Shown here: piece after piece, positions 7,457 to 14,763 of the stretch | How positions within the stretch are numbered: position 1 is the first letter of the stretch | Layout of the letters: the number at the start of each line of letters is the position of its first letter | NCBI RefSeq assembly: GCF_039062465.1 | Contig: NZ_JBCLNF010000011.1 | Coordinates: forward strand, 1-34,093 | Origin: Parolsenella sp958406235 | GTDB lineage: Bacteria > Actinomycetota > Coriobacteriia > Coriobacteriales > Atopobiaceae | DNA length: 34,093 nt | Direction: 5' to 3' | Translations under genes and position numbers: made by a program | Notes under the pieces: model-generated | Database searches by the model: none | What the model saw: only the letters and a program-made list of their open reading frames with translations | What the model was told of the DNA's origin: nothing

Positions 7457-8301
7457 TAGTTGTTCCTCCTAATCTGGTCCATGACCTCGGCATCAATCTT
7501 GAAACCGTTCTCGGCGGCGGGGAACTCGCCCGTCTCCACGGCATTGGCGTACGCCTGATAGGCATCGCGCATGGTGTCGCCAACCTGGGCGAACTGGCGA
7601 ACGAACTTGGGCTTGAAACCACCCGGCGTCATGCCGAGGAGGTCCTGAGCGACGAGCACCTGGCCGTCGCACGCGGAGCCGGCGCCGATGCCGATGGTGA
7701 AGCAGTGGGTGAGCTTGCTTGTGATGAACTCCGCGAGGTCGCTCGGGACGCACTCGAGCACGACGGCGAAGGCGCCCGCGGCCTCGACGGCGAGCGCGTC
7801 GTCGACGATGCGCTGTGCGTTCTCCGCGTTCTTGCCCTGGACCTTGAAGCCGCCGAAGCTGTTAGCGCTCTGCGGGGTCATGCCCACGTGGCCGACGACG
7901 GGGATGCCCGCCTCAACGATCGCGTGGATCTGCGGGGCGCAACGCACGCCACCCTCAAGCTTGACGGCGTTGCAGCGGCCCTCCTTCATGAGGCGGCCGG
8001 CGTTGTGCAGGGCCTCCTCGACGCTGGCCTGGTAGGACATGAACGGCATGTCGCCAACGACGAAGGTGTCGCTCGTGGCGCGCGTGACGGCGCGCGTGTG
8101 GTGGACCATGTCGTCCATCGTGACGGGGATGGTGTCCTCGTAGCCGAGCATCGTCATGCCGAGGGAGTCGCCCACGAGGATCATGTTGATCCCCGCCGCC
8201 TCGACGATTGACGCCATGGTGTAGTCGTAACTGGTGACCATGGTCACCTTCTTGCCCTCCGACGCCTGTTTGGCGAGGGTGAGGACGGTGTTCTTTGCCA
8301 T
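7456..8301 (-). CDS. panB: 3-methyl-2-oxobutanoate hydroxymethyltransferase PanB
   Basis: 281-residue (beta/alpha)8 enzyme that transfers the methylene group of 5,10-methylene-tetrahydrofolate to ketoisovalerate to give ketopantoate, the first committed step of pantothenate synthesis. Metal and substrate residues are recognisable: Asp45 in VGDSLGM, Asp84 in VVGDMPF, Lys114 in VKLEGG, His138 in GHVGMTPQ, and the catalytic Glu183 in LECVP. First gene of the panB-panC-panG operon. A gggag ribosome site lies about 10 bases before the ATG. Confidence 0.97.
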   Translation of the reverse strand: MAKNTVLTLAKQASEGKKVTMVTSYDYTMASIVEAAGINMILVGDSLGMTMLGYEDTIPVTMDDMVHHTRAVTRATSDTFVVGDMPFMSYQASVEEALHNAGRLMKEGRCNAVKLEGGVRCAPQIHAIVEAGIPVVGHVGMTPQSANSFGGFKVQGKNAENAQRIVDDALAVEAAGAFAVVLECVPSDLAEFITSKLTHCFTIGIGAGSACDGQVLVAQDLLGMTPGGFKPKFVRQFAQVGDTMRDAYQAYANAVETGEFPAAENGFKIDAEVMDQIRRNN

Positions 8302-8349
8302 GCGCTTTCTCTCCCTTATTTGCGCTTTCGCCCGTGTGGGCGCCTGGCT

Positions 8350-8355
8350 ATTGTA
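8350..8355 (-). promoter_or_regulatory. Candidate -10 box of the panBC operon
   Basis: On the minus strand the sequence TACAAT lies about 50 bp upstream of the panB ATG in the 102-bp gap after the Nudix gene, giving a leader of about 40 nt. The expected -35 position (ctgcac) matches poorly, so an activator may be needed. The operon could also be read through from the Nudix gene. Confidence 0.4.
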
Positions 8356-8403
8356 GTCCCCTTAAAGGACACGTGCAGGGCCCCGGTCGAAAGCGGCCGC
8401 TTC

Positions 8404-8820
8404 CTACATGTGCATGTCGTTGAAGACGTCTGCCCACGCGAAGCCGAACGACCTCACGACGTCGAGGTCCGCCGGGAGCCAGTCGACGGAGAGGAGCTCG
8501 TCGCGACCGAGCCAGGCGAGCTCCGCGTGGTCGAGGAGCTGGGGCTCCGCGGATGGGTCGACGGGCGCGCAGAAGACGTCCATCTCCATCGTGAACTCGG
8601 GGTATGCGTGCGTGACCGTGGTGAATGGCCAGAGCACGCCGAGGGTGAGGCCGAGCTCCTCGCTGATCTCGCGGCGGCAGGCGTCCTCGGCGCTCTCGCC
8701 GGGCTCGAGCTTACCGCCGGGCAGCTCCCAACCCTCCATGCCGCGCTCGCGCCGCGCGGCGAGAACCTTGTTGTCTCGCACGATGATCGCGGCTGCTACG
8801 TGCAGGTTCTTGTCAGCCAT
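8404..8820 (-). CDS. Nudix hydrolase, MutT/8-oxo-dGTPase-like
   Basis: 138 residues from the ATG at 8820, chosen because aggagg precedes it; an upstream in-frame ATG at 8850 would only add ten non-conserved residues. A complete Nudix box is present at residues 36-58 (GX5EX7REUXEEXGU; Glu42, Arg50, Glu51, Glu54, Glu55), preceded by GWELPGG. Size and the N-terminal VAAAIIVRDNKVLAARR resemble MutT-type enzymes that clean oxidised nucleotides from the pool, but Nudix substrate specificity cannot be read from sequence alone. It lies upstream of panB in the same direction. Confidence 0.88.
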   Translation of the reverse strand: MADKNLHVAAAIIVRDNKVLAARRERGMEGWELPGGKLEPGESAEDACRREISEELGLTLGVLWPFTTVTHAYPEFTMEMDVFCAPVDPSAEPQLLDHAELAWLGRDELLSVDWLPADLDVVRSFGFAWADVFNDMHM

Positions 8821-8967
8821 GGTCCTCCTGTTCGCCGGTCGCGCCGGCATCGCGTTTCGTCCGAGGAGATTCTACCCGCGCGGGCGCGGGCGTGTCCGAG
8901 GGAGTGCGGGCGAATGCCGAGGAGGACGAGAGAGACGAGGAGGACGAGAAGGACGTTGGACGAGAAA

Positions 8968-9006
8968 AACCCGCCCCTGGCCTGCATGATTGGCCAAGGG
9001 CGGGTT
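8968..9006 (-). terminator. Intrinsic terminator of the 52-codon gene
   Basis: Inverted repeat 8968-8982 with 8992-9006 (14 of 15 bp pair). On the minus strand it is followed by TTTTTCTC, a normal Rho-independent layout, about 25 bp after the stop of the small gene at 9032. Confidence 0.8.
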
Positions 9007-9031
9007 CCGAGTCTAGTGAAAGATATCCACG

Positions 9032-9190
9032 CTACAAGACGTAGTCCTCACGAAGGGACTTGATGATCTCGAGCAGGTTTTCGGTGCCCTCGTAGGCACC
9101 ATCGATTTCGTTCGAATCTAGGTGTGCTTTGATCTGCTCTGCGAGGACCTCGATCTGCTCTAGCTGCTGGGAGAATTCGACTGCTGCCAT
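9032..9190 (-). CDS. Small acidic protein of unknown function (52 aa)
   Basis: The ATG at 9190 follows a good ribosome site (aaagga, 6 nt spacing), and the frame ends at TAG 9032-9034 just before a canonical terminator, so it forms a complete single-gene unit. The product begins MAAVEFSQQLEQIEVLAEQI and continues with a Glu/Leu-rich amphipathic pattern (LLEIIKSLRED). It is probably two short helices, with no signal peptide or membrane segment. I recognise no family. It could be a small regulator or adaptor. It adjoins the 3' end of the Sau3AI-type methyltransferase but probably belongs to the chromosomal backbone. Confidence 0.7.
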   Translation of the reverse strand: MAAVEFSQQLEQIEVLAEQIKAHLDSNEIDGAYEGTENLLEIIKSLREDYVL

Positions 9191-9266
9191 GGGTGTCCTT
9201 TCGTCCGCTTCCGTTGTTAAACCATTATCGGAGATAAGCCGGACACTAAATCAGAGGCAAGTCATG

Positions 9267-10547
9267 CTACCTGAGCTCGCAAATTGCCTTTCCGATGAGG
9301 TGGGGGACACCCGTGACCAGGGCGTTTCCCATGCAGAAGGCACGGTTTCCGTCGGTCATGCCCGTGTTCGTCCAGCCGCGGGGGAAGCCCTGGAGCTGGT
9401 CGAGCTCATCGGGCACAAGACGGCGGTAGCGCCCGTCGGCGCACTTGATGACGTGCTTGAAGCGACTCGCGCCCCTACCGCCTTCGCCGGTGAGGATGGT
9501 GCGCGACGGCCTGTCGGTTGCGTCCGGAAAGGCCATCTGGCCTTCCGAGTACCAATAGGTGAAGCCCGTCTTCTTATTGGTGCGCTCCTCGCGCTTCGAA
9601 CCCTTGAGGTACTCCCACTTGGGCAGCTGCTCGGGCTCGATGAAGAACTCCTCCGGCACCTCGTCGATTGGCACGAGAACATCGCCGAGGGTCTTACGGG
9701 GCCCCGCGTACCTCTCGGAAACGGGGCACGTCAGGACGCGATGACCGACCATGACGCCAGCATCCATGAACGGAGAGGTCTTGCCCGTGAGGTTGAAGTT
9801 CTCCGAAGCGTCGTAGGGGTCCTCGGGGACGAAGACCTCGCGGATGTTCTCCTCGCCAGACGCCTCCATCGGGAAGGCGCGGGACATGACGCCGTCCTGG
9901 AGGCGCGTCTCGATCGTCCAGTCGGCGTTTCGCTCGGCAAAGATGTAGACGCGCTTGCGACGCTGGGGAAATCCGTACTCGGCGCTGTTGACGACGCGCC
10001 ATTCCACGGAGTAGTCGCGCTCGGCGAGGCAGGAGAGGATGATCGCGAAATCTCGGCCGCGCTGGGAAGCGGGGCTCTTAAGCAGACGGTCAACGTTCTC
10101 GAACAGGCAATAGCGCGCCGCGTCATCGCTCCTATCGTTCTGGAGCTTGAGGAAGCGGTAGATGTCCCACCAAAGAACGCCCTTCTTGCCCTCTATGCCG
10201 TGCGCCTGGGAGAGCGGGCGAGCGACGGAGTAGTCCTGGCAGGGGAATCCTCCGACGACCATATCGATGGTGGGAAGCTCCCTCTCTCCGGCCTCGACCT
10301 GGTCGAGAACCTGATTGATGTCTTCGTTTACGACGGAGCCATCGCCAAAGTGCGACTCGTAGCAACGGGCGGCGAACTGGCGAGCCTTGGTTCCGGGCGG
10401 TTCCCACTGGTTGGCCCAAATGGTCTTGAAGGGGCCCGCGGAGGGCATATCGAACTCGGGGTGTGCGGGATCGTGATAGCCGTCAAGGCCAAGACGAAAC
10501 CCGCCGACGCCTGCAAAGAGCTCGGCAACTTTAATTTCCTTGGACAC
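9267..10547 (-). CDS. DNA (cytosine-5) methyltransferase of a Sau3AI-type R-M system
   Basis: 426 residues with the standard C5-methyltransferase motifs in order: I, FAGVGG at 11-16; IV, GGFPCQ with nucleophile Cys103; VI, FENV at 149-152; VIII, QRRKR at 195-199; and the C-terminal motifs IX/X (RTILTGEGG and GNALVTGVPHLIGKAI). The target-recognition region lies roughly between residues 220 and 340. It is the only methyltransferase next to a MutH/Sau3AI-like endonuclease, whose relatives cut GATC, so it is expected to methylate the C of GATC and protect host DNA. It is downstream of the nuclease gene, separated by 187 bp that hold its own candidate promoter. A ggag ribosome site lies five bases before the ATG. 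Confidence 0.93.
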   Translation of the reverse strand: MSKEIKVAELFAGVGGFRLGLDGYHDPAHPEFDMPSAGPFKTIWANQWEPPGTKARQFAARCYESHFGDGSVVNEDINQVLDQVEAGERELPTIDMVVGGFPCQDYSVARPLSQAHGIEGKKGVLWWDIYRFLKLQNDRSDDAARYCLFENVDRLLKSPASQRGRDFAIILSCLAERDYSVEWRVVNSAEYGFPQRRKRVYIFAERNADWTIETRLQDGVMSRAFPMEASGEENIREVFVPEDPYDASENFNLTGKTSPFMDAGVMVGHRVLTCPVSERYAGPRKTLGDVLVPIDEVPEEFFIEPEQLPKWEYLKGSKREERTNKKTGFTYWYSEGQMAFPDATDRPSRTILTGEGGRGASRFKHVIKCADGRYRRLVPDELDQLQGFPRGWTNTGMTDGNRAFCMGNALVTGVPHLIGKAICELR

Positions 10548-10573
10548 GTTTCTCCAATCGCTACTGTGTCCTG

Positions 10574-10633
10574 TTGGGTTAGCCCAAGAGAGCTAACCCA
10601 AATACACTACTCGATCTCTATCAGTTTTGACAA
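10574..10633 (-). promoter_or_regulatory. Candidate methyltransferase promoter with internal GATC and a downstream operator-like inverted repeat
   Basis: On the minus strand, TTGTCA (10628-10633) and TAGTGT (10604-10609) are 18 bp apart and could be the -35 and -10 boxes. A GATC site (10613-10616) lies between them. Immediately downstream, over the expected start of transcription, is a perfect 10-bp inverted repeat, ttgggttagc at 10574-10583 and gctaacccaa at 10592-10601, with an 8-bp centre. This could be an operator or the start of a leader hairpin. Methylation of the GATC could tune expression. Confidence 0.45.
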
Positions 10634-10734
10634 GTCGCTTTATTGCCGGATAGGAGCCAAATAAACCACTCTCGTGCGAGCGGGACGCAACATTAATACG
10701 TTGAGAGAAGTCTCCGTATAGATGCGGACATTAA

Positions 10735-12099
10735 TCACTTCTCAGTCGTCATCATCTTGGCAATCTCATCTCTGAGGTACGACTGATTGAGCCAGAAACA
10801 CTTCTTCGTAACAGGCTCTCCGTGTGGCTGCGGCTTCGTGTCGGCCTTGTTGCGAGCATGAGGACGAACGTGGCAGCAGCGGTTCTCCGAAGACTTTACC
10901 GAGCTTTCTGCATTGCCCTCTTTGACGTTGCTTCGCATCTGCTCATAGCAGCGCTTTGCTTCAGGCATGTCTTCTTCTGGCATTCTCCAGAAGAAGACGT
11001 CTTTCAAGACGTAGTTCTCGTCTCCAGCGTCCTGGTAGACGACAAATAGATAGAGCTGTTCAAGCTGCTCCTTGAACAACGAATTCTCGAAGGGTGTTTC
11101 TTCAAGCTCGAAATAGTCGATTGCCGGGAATGAAACGGCTTCCTTTGGCGTTCCGTTTGGACGAAGCCTAATTGTCTTGGGCTTAGCGCCTGCCTTATCG
11201 AGTTCCGCAATGGTGCTTTTGTCGCCAACGCCAAGGATCCGGTTGGTCACGAGCGCGTATGCGCTTTTTGCCGAGGAGTTCACCTCAAACAGCTCTGTGA
11301 GCTCGTCTTGATTCATGCCGAAATAGGGCTCGAACCTCTTGCGAATGAGCTCGAGAATGCCGAGGGACTCTTCGCCGCTCTCTCGTCTGATCGATTCGGA
11401 GTGGGCTAGAAGCTGGCGCTCAACGCCAGTCATATAGGAGGCCTTGAAGGCCCATGCCCTCGGCTTGGCGGGCTCGTTCGAGAAGGGCTGCGACGTTCTG
11501 ATGGAGCTGTCCTTTGCCTTTGTGCAAGCTTCGAGGTACATGGTGTCGCTGCCGGAGATATCCTCGGCGCGGCCGCTCATGACTTTGGCGACAACCGTTT
11601 CCCAGTCCTTCTTAATCTGAGGGATATCGCCATCGGGAATCTGCCAGCGTTCCGCGAATTGTATTTTGTAGTCGACGGGGTTCTTATCCGGCTCATACAG
11701 ATAAGAAATAAGAGCGAGGTCAGCGACCTTATCAAGTAGATGGCTATCCTCGAAAGTCTCCATGGGTACGTGCATGTAGTCGATCATCGTCAGGACGAGA
11801 CGTTCCTTGGCGACAAGCTGACCATCTGCCCTCTTTTTCATGGGGGTTGTTTTGAGCTCGAGACCCGCTTCCGCAAAGTCCGGAGCCGAGTCGCTATTGA
11901 TGGCATAGCCGAAGTAATACTGCTCGACTGCGTTGCCAAAGGAACCGCGTCGTGTGTGAGGGTCTGGCAGGTCTGGTGCATCGCACATCTCGCGCAGCGT
12001 CTTGCCCTCGAGGTGTTTGGCGTACTCGATAATGGAGTCTGCGCTGGTCGGGTCATAAGCGAGACCGATCTCGTTGTTTGAGGTGGTATCACGAGTCAT
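10735..12099 (-). CDS. Sau3AI/MutH-family type II restriction endonuclease
   Basis: 454 residues from the ATG at 12099 (ggag about 7 bases upstream); the frame is open to 12240, but the extra 47 codons have no ribosome site. Residues about 25-105 match the MutH nuclease fold: EYAKHLEGKTL, GSFGNAVEQYYFGY (Glu59), then PDFAEAGLELKTTPMK with Asp74, Glu81 and Lys83 forming the D-x-ExK catalytic set. The length agrees with Sau3AI-like enzymes, which carry a second, inactive MutH-like domain in the C-terminal half. Relatives cut at GATC. The cognate methyltransferase follows in the same direction. Lower G+C than the flanking metabolic genes indicates horizontal acquisition. Confidence 0.88.
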   Translation of the reverse strand: MTRDTTSNNEIGLAYDPTSADSIIEYAKHLEGKTLREMCDAPDLPDPHTRRGSFGNAVEQYYFGYAINSDSAPDFAEAGLELKTTPMKKRADGQLVAKERLVLTMIDYMHVPMETFEDSHLLDKVADLALISYLYEPDKNPVDYKIQFAERWQIPDGDIPQIKKDWETVVAKVMSGRAEDISGSDTMYLEACTKAKDSSIRTSQPFSNEPAKPRAWAFKASYMTGVERQLLAHSESIRRESGEESLGILELIRKRFEPYFGMNQDELTELFEVNSSAKSAYALVTNRILGVGDKSTIAELDKAGAKPKTIRLRPNGTPKEAVSFPAIDYFELEETPFENSLFKEQLEQLYLFVVYQDAGDENYVLKDVFFWRMPEEDMPEAKRCYEQMRSNVKEGNAESSVKSSENRCCHVRPHARNKADTKPQPHGEPVTKKCFWLNQSYLRDEIAKMMTTEK

Positions 12100-12260
12100 G
12101 ACGCGCTCCGATCGGTTATTGTGAGGCGTGGGGGGTGTTTGACGCTCTGTTCCATTGTCGCGAAACGGACGAACGCGCTCAAGGGCGATGCGCGGGGCCT
12201 CAGATATGAACCCCTCGCTATCCTCATACCAGACAGGCAACCAATGAAGGCGAGGTCAGG

Positions 12261-13241
12261 ATGGGTGCATCGAAAATCCGCTGGGGAATCCTCGGGGCGG
12301 GCGGAATCGCGAAGAGGTTCGCGGCTAGTCTCGAGACCGTGGAGGGCGCCAGGCTCGTTGCGGTCTCCGGCCGTTCCGCGGAGCGCCTTGCCGCCTTTGC
12401 TCCTGCCCGCATCTATGCCGATGGTGCGGATGGCTCCTCCGCCCACGAGAGCCTCCTTGCAGACCCTGAGGTCGATGCCATCTACCTCGCGCTCCCGCAC
12501 TCCATGCACCTCCGCTGGGTGCTCGAGGCCATGCGCGCCGGCAAGCCCGTGCTCTGCGAGAAGCCGGCCGTCCTTACCGAGGCGGATGCCCGCCAGCTCG
12601 CCGATGCCGCCCGTGACTCGAACATCCTCTTCATGGAGGCGATGAAGTGCCGCTTCGTGCCGCTCCACGCTCGCGTGCGCGCCCTCATCGACTCTGGCGA
12701 GCTCGGGCGCGTCTGCGAGCTGACATGCTCGCAGTGCGTCGACTATGGAGAGGACAACCTCCGCTATCTCGTCGACCCTGTTGGCGGGGGAGCGCTTTAT
12801 GACCTCGGCTGCTACCCGATGAGCTGGGTCGAGGAACTTACGCAAGGCAATGAGCCCCAGGTTAGCGCATGTGCAAACTGGCGTGACGTCTCCGGTGGTC
12901 GCGTCGATTGGTCTGGCGACGCCAACCTCGACTTTGGAGACGTGCGTGCGACCATCCACTGGGCGGGTGACTCCGCGGAGTATGACTGCTCCGTCCTGAT
13001 TCGCTGCGAGCGAGGAAGCGTCCTCGTCGAGCGCGCGCACCGTCCGGAGCGTGCGGTGGTGAGCCGTCCGGGCATGGAAGACGAGGTCATAGCCGTGCCC
13101 TACGATCCGGATGACTTCCACGGCGAGATCGCGCACTTCTGCGAGCTCATGCGCGCCGGCGCCACGGAGAGTCCTGTCATGCCGCTTGCCGCAACCATCC
13201 GCAACGCCCGTCTGATCGATGCCGTCCGCTCGGTGATGTAG
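12261..13241 (+). CDS. Gfo/Idh/MocA-family NAD(P)-dependent oxidoreductase
   Basis: 326 residues. The N-terminal Rossmann domain has GILGAGGIA (glycine motif around 9-17), and the signature EKP is at residues 100-102 (VLCEKPAVLTEADA). The C-terminal alpha/beta domain includes GGGALYDLGCYPMSW, with the expected catalytic-region tyrosine/histidine area changed to GCYP. Such enzymes oxidise or reduce sugars, inositols or related diols; the substrate cannot be predicted here. It starts 160 bp from, and divergent to, the Sau3AI-type nuclease, and is followed by its own terminator, so it is probably monocistronic. Confidence 0.85.
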   Translation: MGASKIRWGILGAGGIAKRFAASLETVEGARLVAVSGRSAERLAAFAPARIYADGADGSSAHESLLADPEVDAIYLALPHSMHLRWVLEAMRAGKPVLCEKPAVLTEADARQLADAARDSNILFMEAMKCRFVPLHARVRALIDSGELGRVCELTCSQCVDYGEDNLRYLVDPVGGGALYDLGCYPMSWVEELTQGNEPQVSACANWRDVSGGRVDWSGDANLDFGDVRATIHWAGDSAEYDCSVLIRCERGSVLVERAHRPERAVVSRPGMEDEVIAVPYDPDDFHGEIAHFCELMRAGATESPVMPLAATIRNARLIDAVRSVM

Positions 13242-13261
13242 GGCCTCTTCTTGCGCTAGCT

Positions 13262-13308
13262 CAGGGCCGCCCGCCCGTGACGGTGCGTGTCACAGGCGGG
13301 CGGCCCTG
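13262..13308 (+). terminator. Hairpin terminator after the Gfo/Idh gene
   Basis: Inverted repeat 13262-13281 with 13289-13308, 19 of 20 bp paired (arm cagggccgcccgcccgtgac), loop 7 nt, 21 bp after the stop codon. It sits between convergent genes and may serve both. Confidence 0.7.
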
Positions 13309-13316
13309 GTAATTGC

Positions 13317-13400
13317 GCCTTGAAGTGGTTGCGGGCCGAGCTGTGCCTTGAAGCGGTCGCAGACCGAGCTACGCCTTGAAGCAGTTGCGGGCGGCGAACT
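13317..13400. repeat. Three degenerate 28-bp tandem repeats overlapping an exonuclease gene end
   Basis: Units begin with gccttgaag at 13317, 13345 and 13373, a period of exactly 28 bp, and continue with a similar g/c-rich half. The third unit is the 3' end of the minus-strand exonuclease gene; the first two lie just beyond its stop. The array looks like successive duplication of the gene's 3' end. Confidence 0.65.
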
Positions 13401-14337
13401 CGGCCTGGACGGTCCTGAGCATGAGCTCCGTGTCGTCGAGACCCTGGTGTACCTCGGCTTCATTGGTGGCGAGAGTGCCGCGCCTGCGGGCCCAGTTCTC
13501 GAGGGATGCGGGAGAACTCTCGCGCGGCAAGGTTTTGACCTCGGGGTCGAGCTGGCGGCAGATGTCGCGGGAGTCCACGGGCACGATCTTGCCCGCGCGC
13601 CTCGCCTCGGCATATCCGTCGAGGTGAAGCGTGAACCAGGAATCCTCGAACGCCGCGTTGTGTGCCATCATCGGGTACTTCTTCATGAGCTTCAGGAGCT
13701 TGGTCTGCAGGGCCTTGTTCTCGCGGAAGGGGATCTTGCCGTCGACGTCGGCCCAGGTGATGTGGTGGATGTTCTCGAGGGGCACGCCCTTCTCGGCGTA
13801 CATTTCCGGAATGCCGCAGAAGTAGGCCTCGGCACCGGTGGGCTCGGCGTCTGCCGTGAGCTCCATGAGCTCGAAGCCCACGTTGACGATGTAGCCGCGG
13901 TCCGGGTAGCGGTCCGTCGTCTCGATGTCGATGCCCAGGACCGTGCCCTTGACGGGCTTGGAGACGTAGGAGACGGCGAGGTTGTTGCGATCGCCGCGGA
14001 TCTCGCGGATGACGGTCGTGGCCTTGCGCTTCTGGAGCGCGGCGACGCCGGCGCAGAGGTCCTCATCGCTCATGCCGCGGGCGAGGCTGTGGTCGCGCGT
14101 GTTGGCGAGGCGCTCGATGCCCATCTGGTCGCAGAGCTCGCGGTTGCGGTCCGCGAGGTCGCGGATGACGTCGTAGGAGAAACTGGGGTTGTCGTTCTTG
14201 GCGAACTCCTCGCGAAGCGCGGCCATGGCCTCCTCGTTCTTCTGACGCTCGGAGTCCATGGCGGGGAAGCCCTCGCAGTAGACGATTTCGGGGATGAAGA
14301 GCGCGCTTGCGTGCTCAAGTGCCTGGCTGACGTTCAT
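13369..14337 (-). CDS. DEDD-type 3'-5' exonuclease domain protein (RNase H-like fold)
   Basis: 322 residues from ATG 14337, with aaggag four to five bases upstream; the longer frame to 14484 is Arg/Pro-rich and rejected. Residues 1-125 are a helical, charged N-terminal extension I do not recognise. The exonuclease domain begins around 130, with ExoI motif GIDIETT (Asp137, Glu139), ExoII-like HNAAFEDSWF, and ExoIII-like HQGLDDTELM, matching the DnaQ/epsilon-like family. Its substrate may be DNA or RNA. It is probably monocistronic and converges with the Gfo/Idh gene. Confidence 0.82.
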   Translation of the reverse strand: MNVSQALEHASALFIPEIVYCEGFPAMDSERQKNEEAMAALREEFAKNDNPSFSYDVIRDLADRNRELCDQMGIERLANTRDHSLARGMSDEDLCAGVAALQKRKATTVIREIRGDRNNLAVSYVSKPVKGTVLGIDIETTDRYPDRGYIVNVGFELMELTADAEPTGAEAYFCGIPEMYAEKGVPLENIHHITWADVDGKIPFRENKALQTKLLKLMKKYPMMAHNAAFEDSWFTLHLDGYAEARRAGKIVPVDSRDICRQLDPEVKTLPRESSPASLENWARRRGTLATNEAEVHQGLDDTELMLRTVQAEFAARNCFKA

Positions 14338-14763
14338 GCTGCTCCTTATGGGTGTGCGCGGCGGGGGCGTGCGCGCCCGGCGTGGGCGGGGCGGCGTGCG
14401 CTCGCGTGCGGCTGCGGTGTTGACTTGCGCTTGCCCGCGCGCGGCGGGTGCGGGCGACTGTTTCACGGCTTGGCATGGTAGCACGGCCAGGCGACGCGGG
14501 CGAGGACGCCGTGGGGCGCGCGCGATTGGCGGGCGGTGTTTGGCGTCGAATCACCATGGCCCTAGGTGGCCATCTTTAGACTTAATGGGTTGGAATATAG
14601 AGGGAAAGATGAAATAAAAAATAGGGCAGAACCGCTTTTGCGATCCCGCCCCGCAAACCCGAAGGTTTCTATCTGTTATTTATTATGCGGATAAGTGCTT
14701 GCTTGTCAATTGGGGAAATGCCCAGAGTGGCTCGTCGGCAGAGGGAAGATAACCAGCCAGAAC
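14338..14763. other. Intergenic region holding a minus-strand terminator; no gene seen
   Basis: The first part (14338-14560) is very G+C-rich upstream sequence of the exonuclease gene. From about 14570 composition drops and becomes A/T-rich, marking the edge of the Abi_2 segment. Apart from the terminator at 14615-14651, I see no coding potential that I trust. Confidence 0.5.
14615..14651 (-). terminator. Intrinsic terminator downstream of the Abi_2 gene
   Basis: On the minus strand, gggcgggatcgc (14640-14651) pairs with gcggttctgccc (14624-14635) across a 4-nt aaaa loop, using three G-U pairs, and is followed by tatttttt. It lies 113 bp beyond the stop codon. Confidence 0.7.

Noticed and set aside
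9129..10664. 511-codon open frame on the plus strand
   Set aside because: Antisense shadow of the cytosine-5 methyltransferase, whose catalytic motifs are unambiguous.
12096..13136. 346-codon open frame on the minus strand
   Set aside because: Antisense to the Gfo/Idh/MocA gene; no domain recognised.
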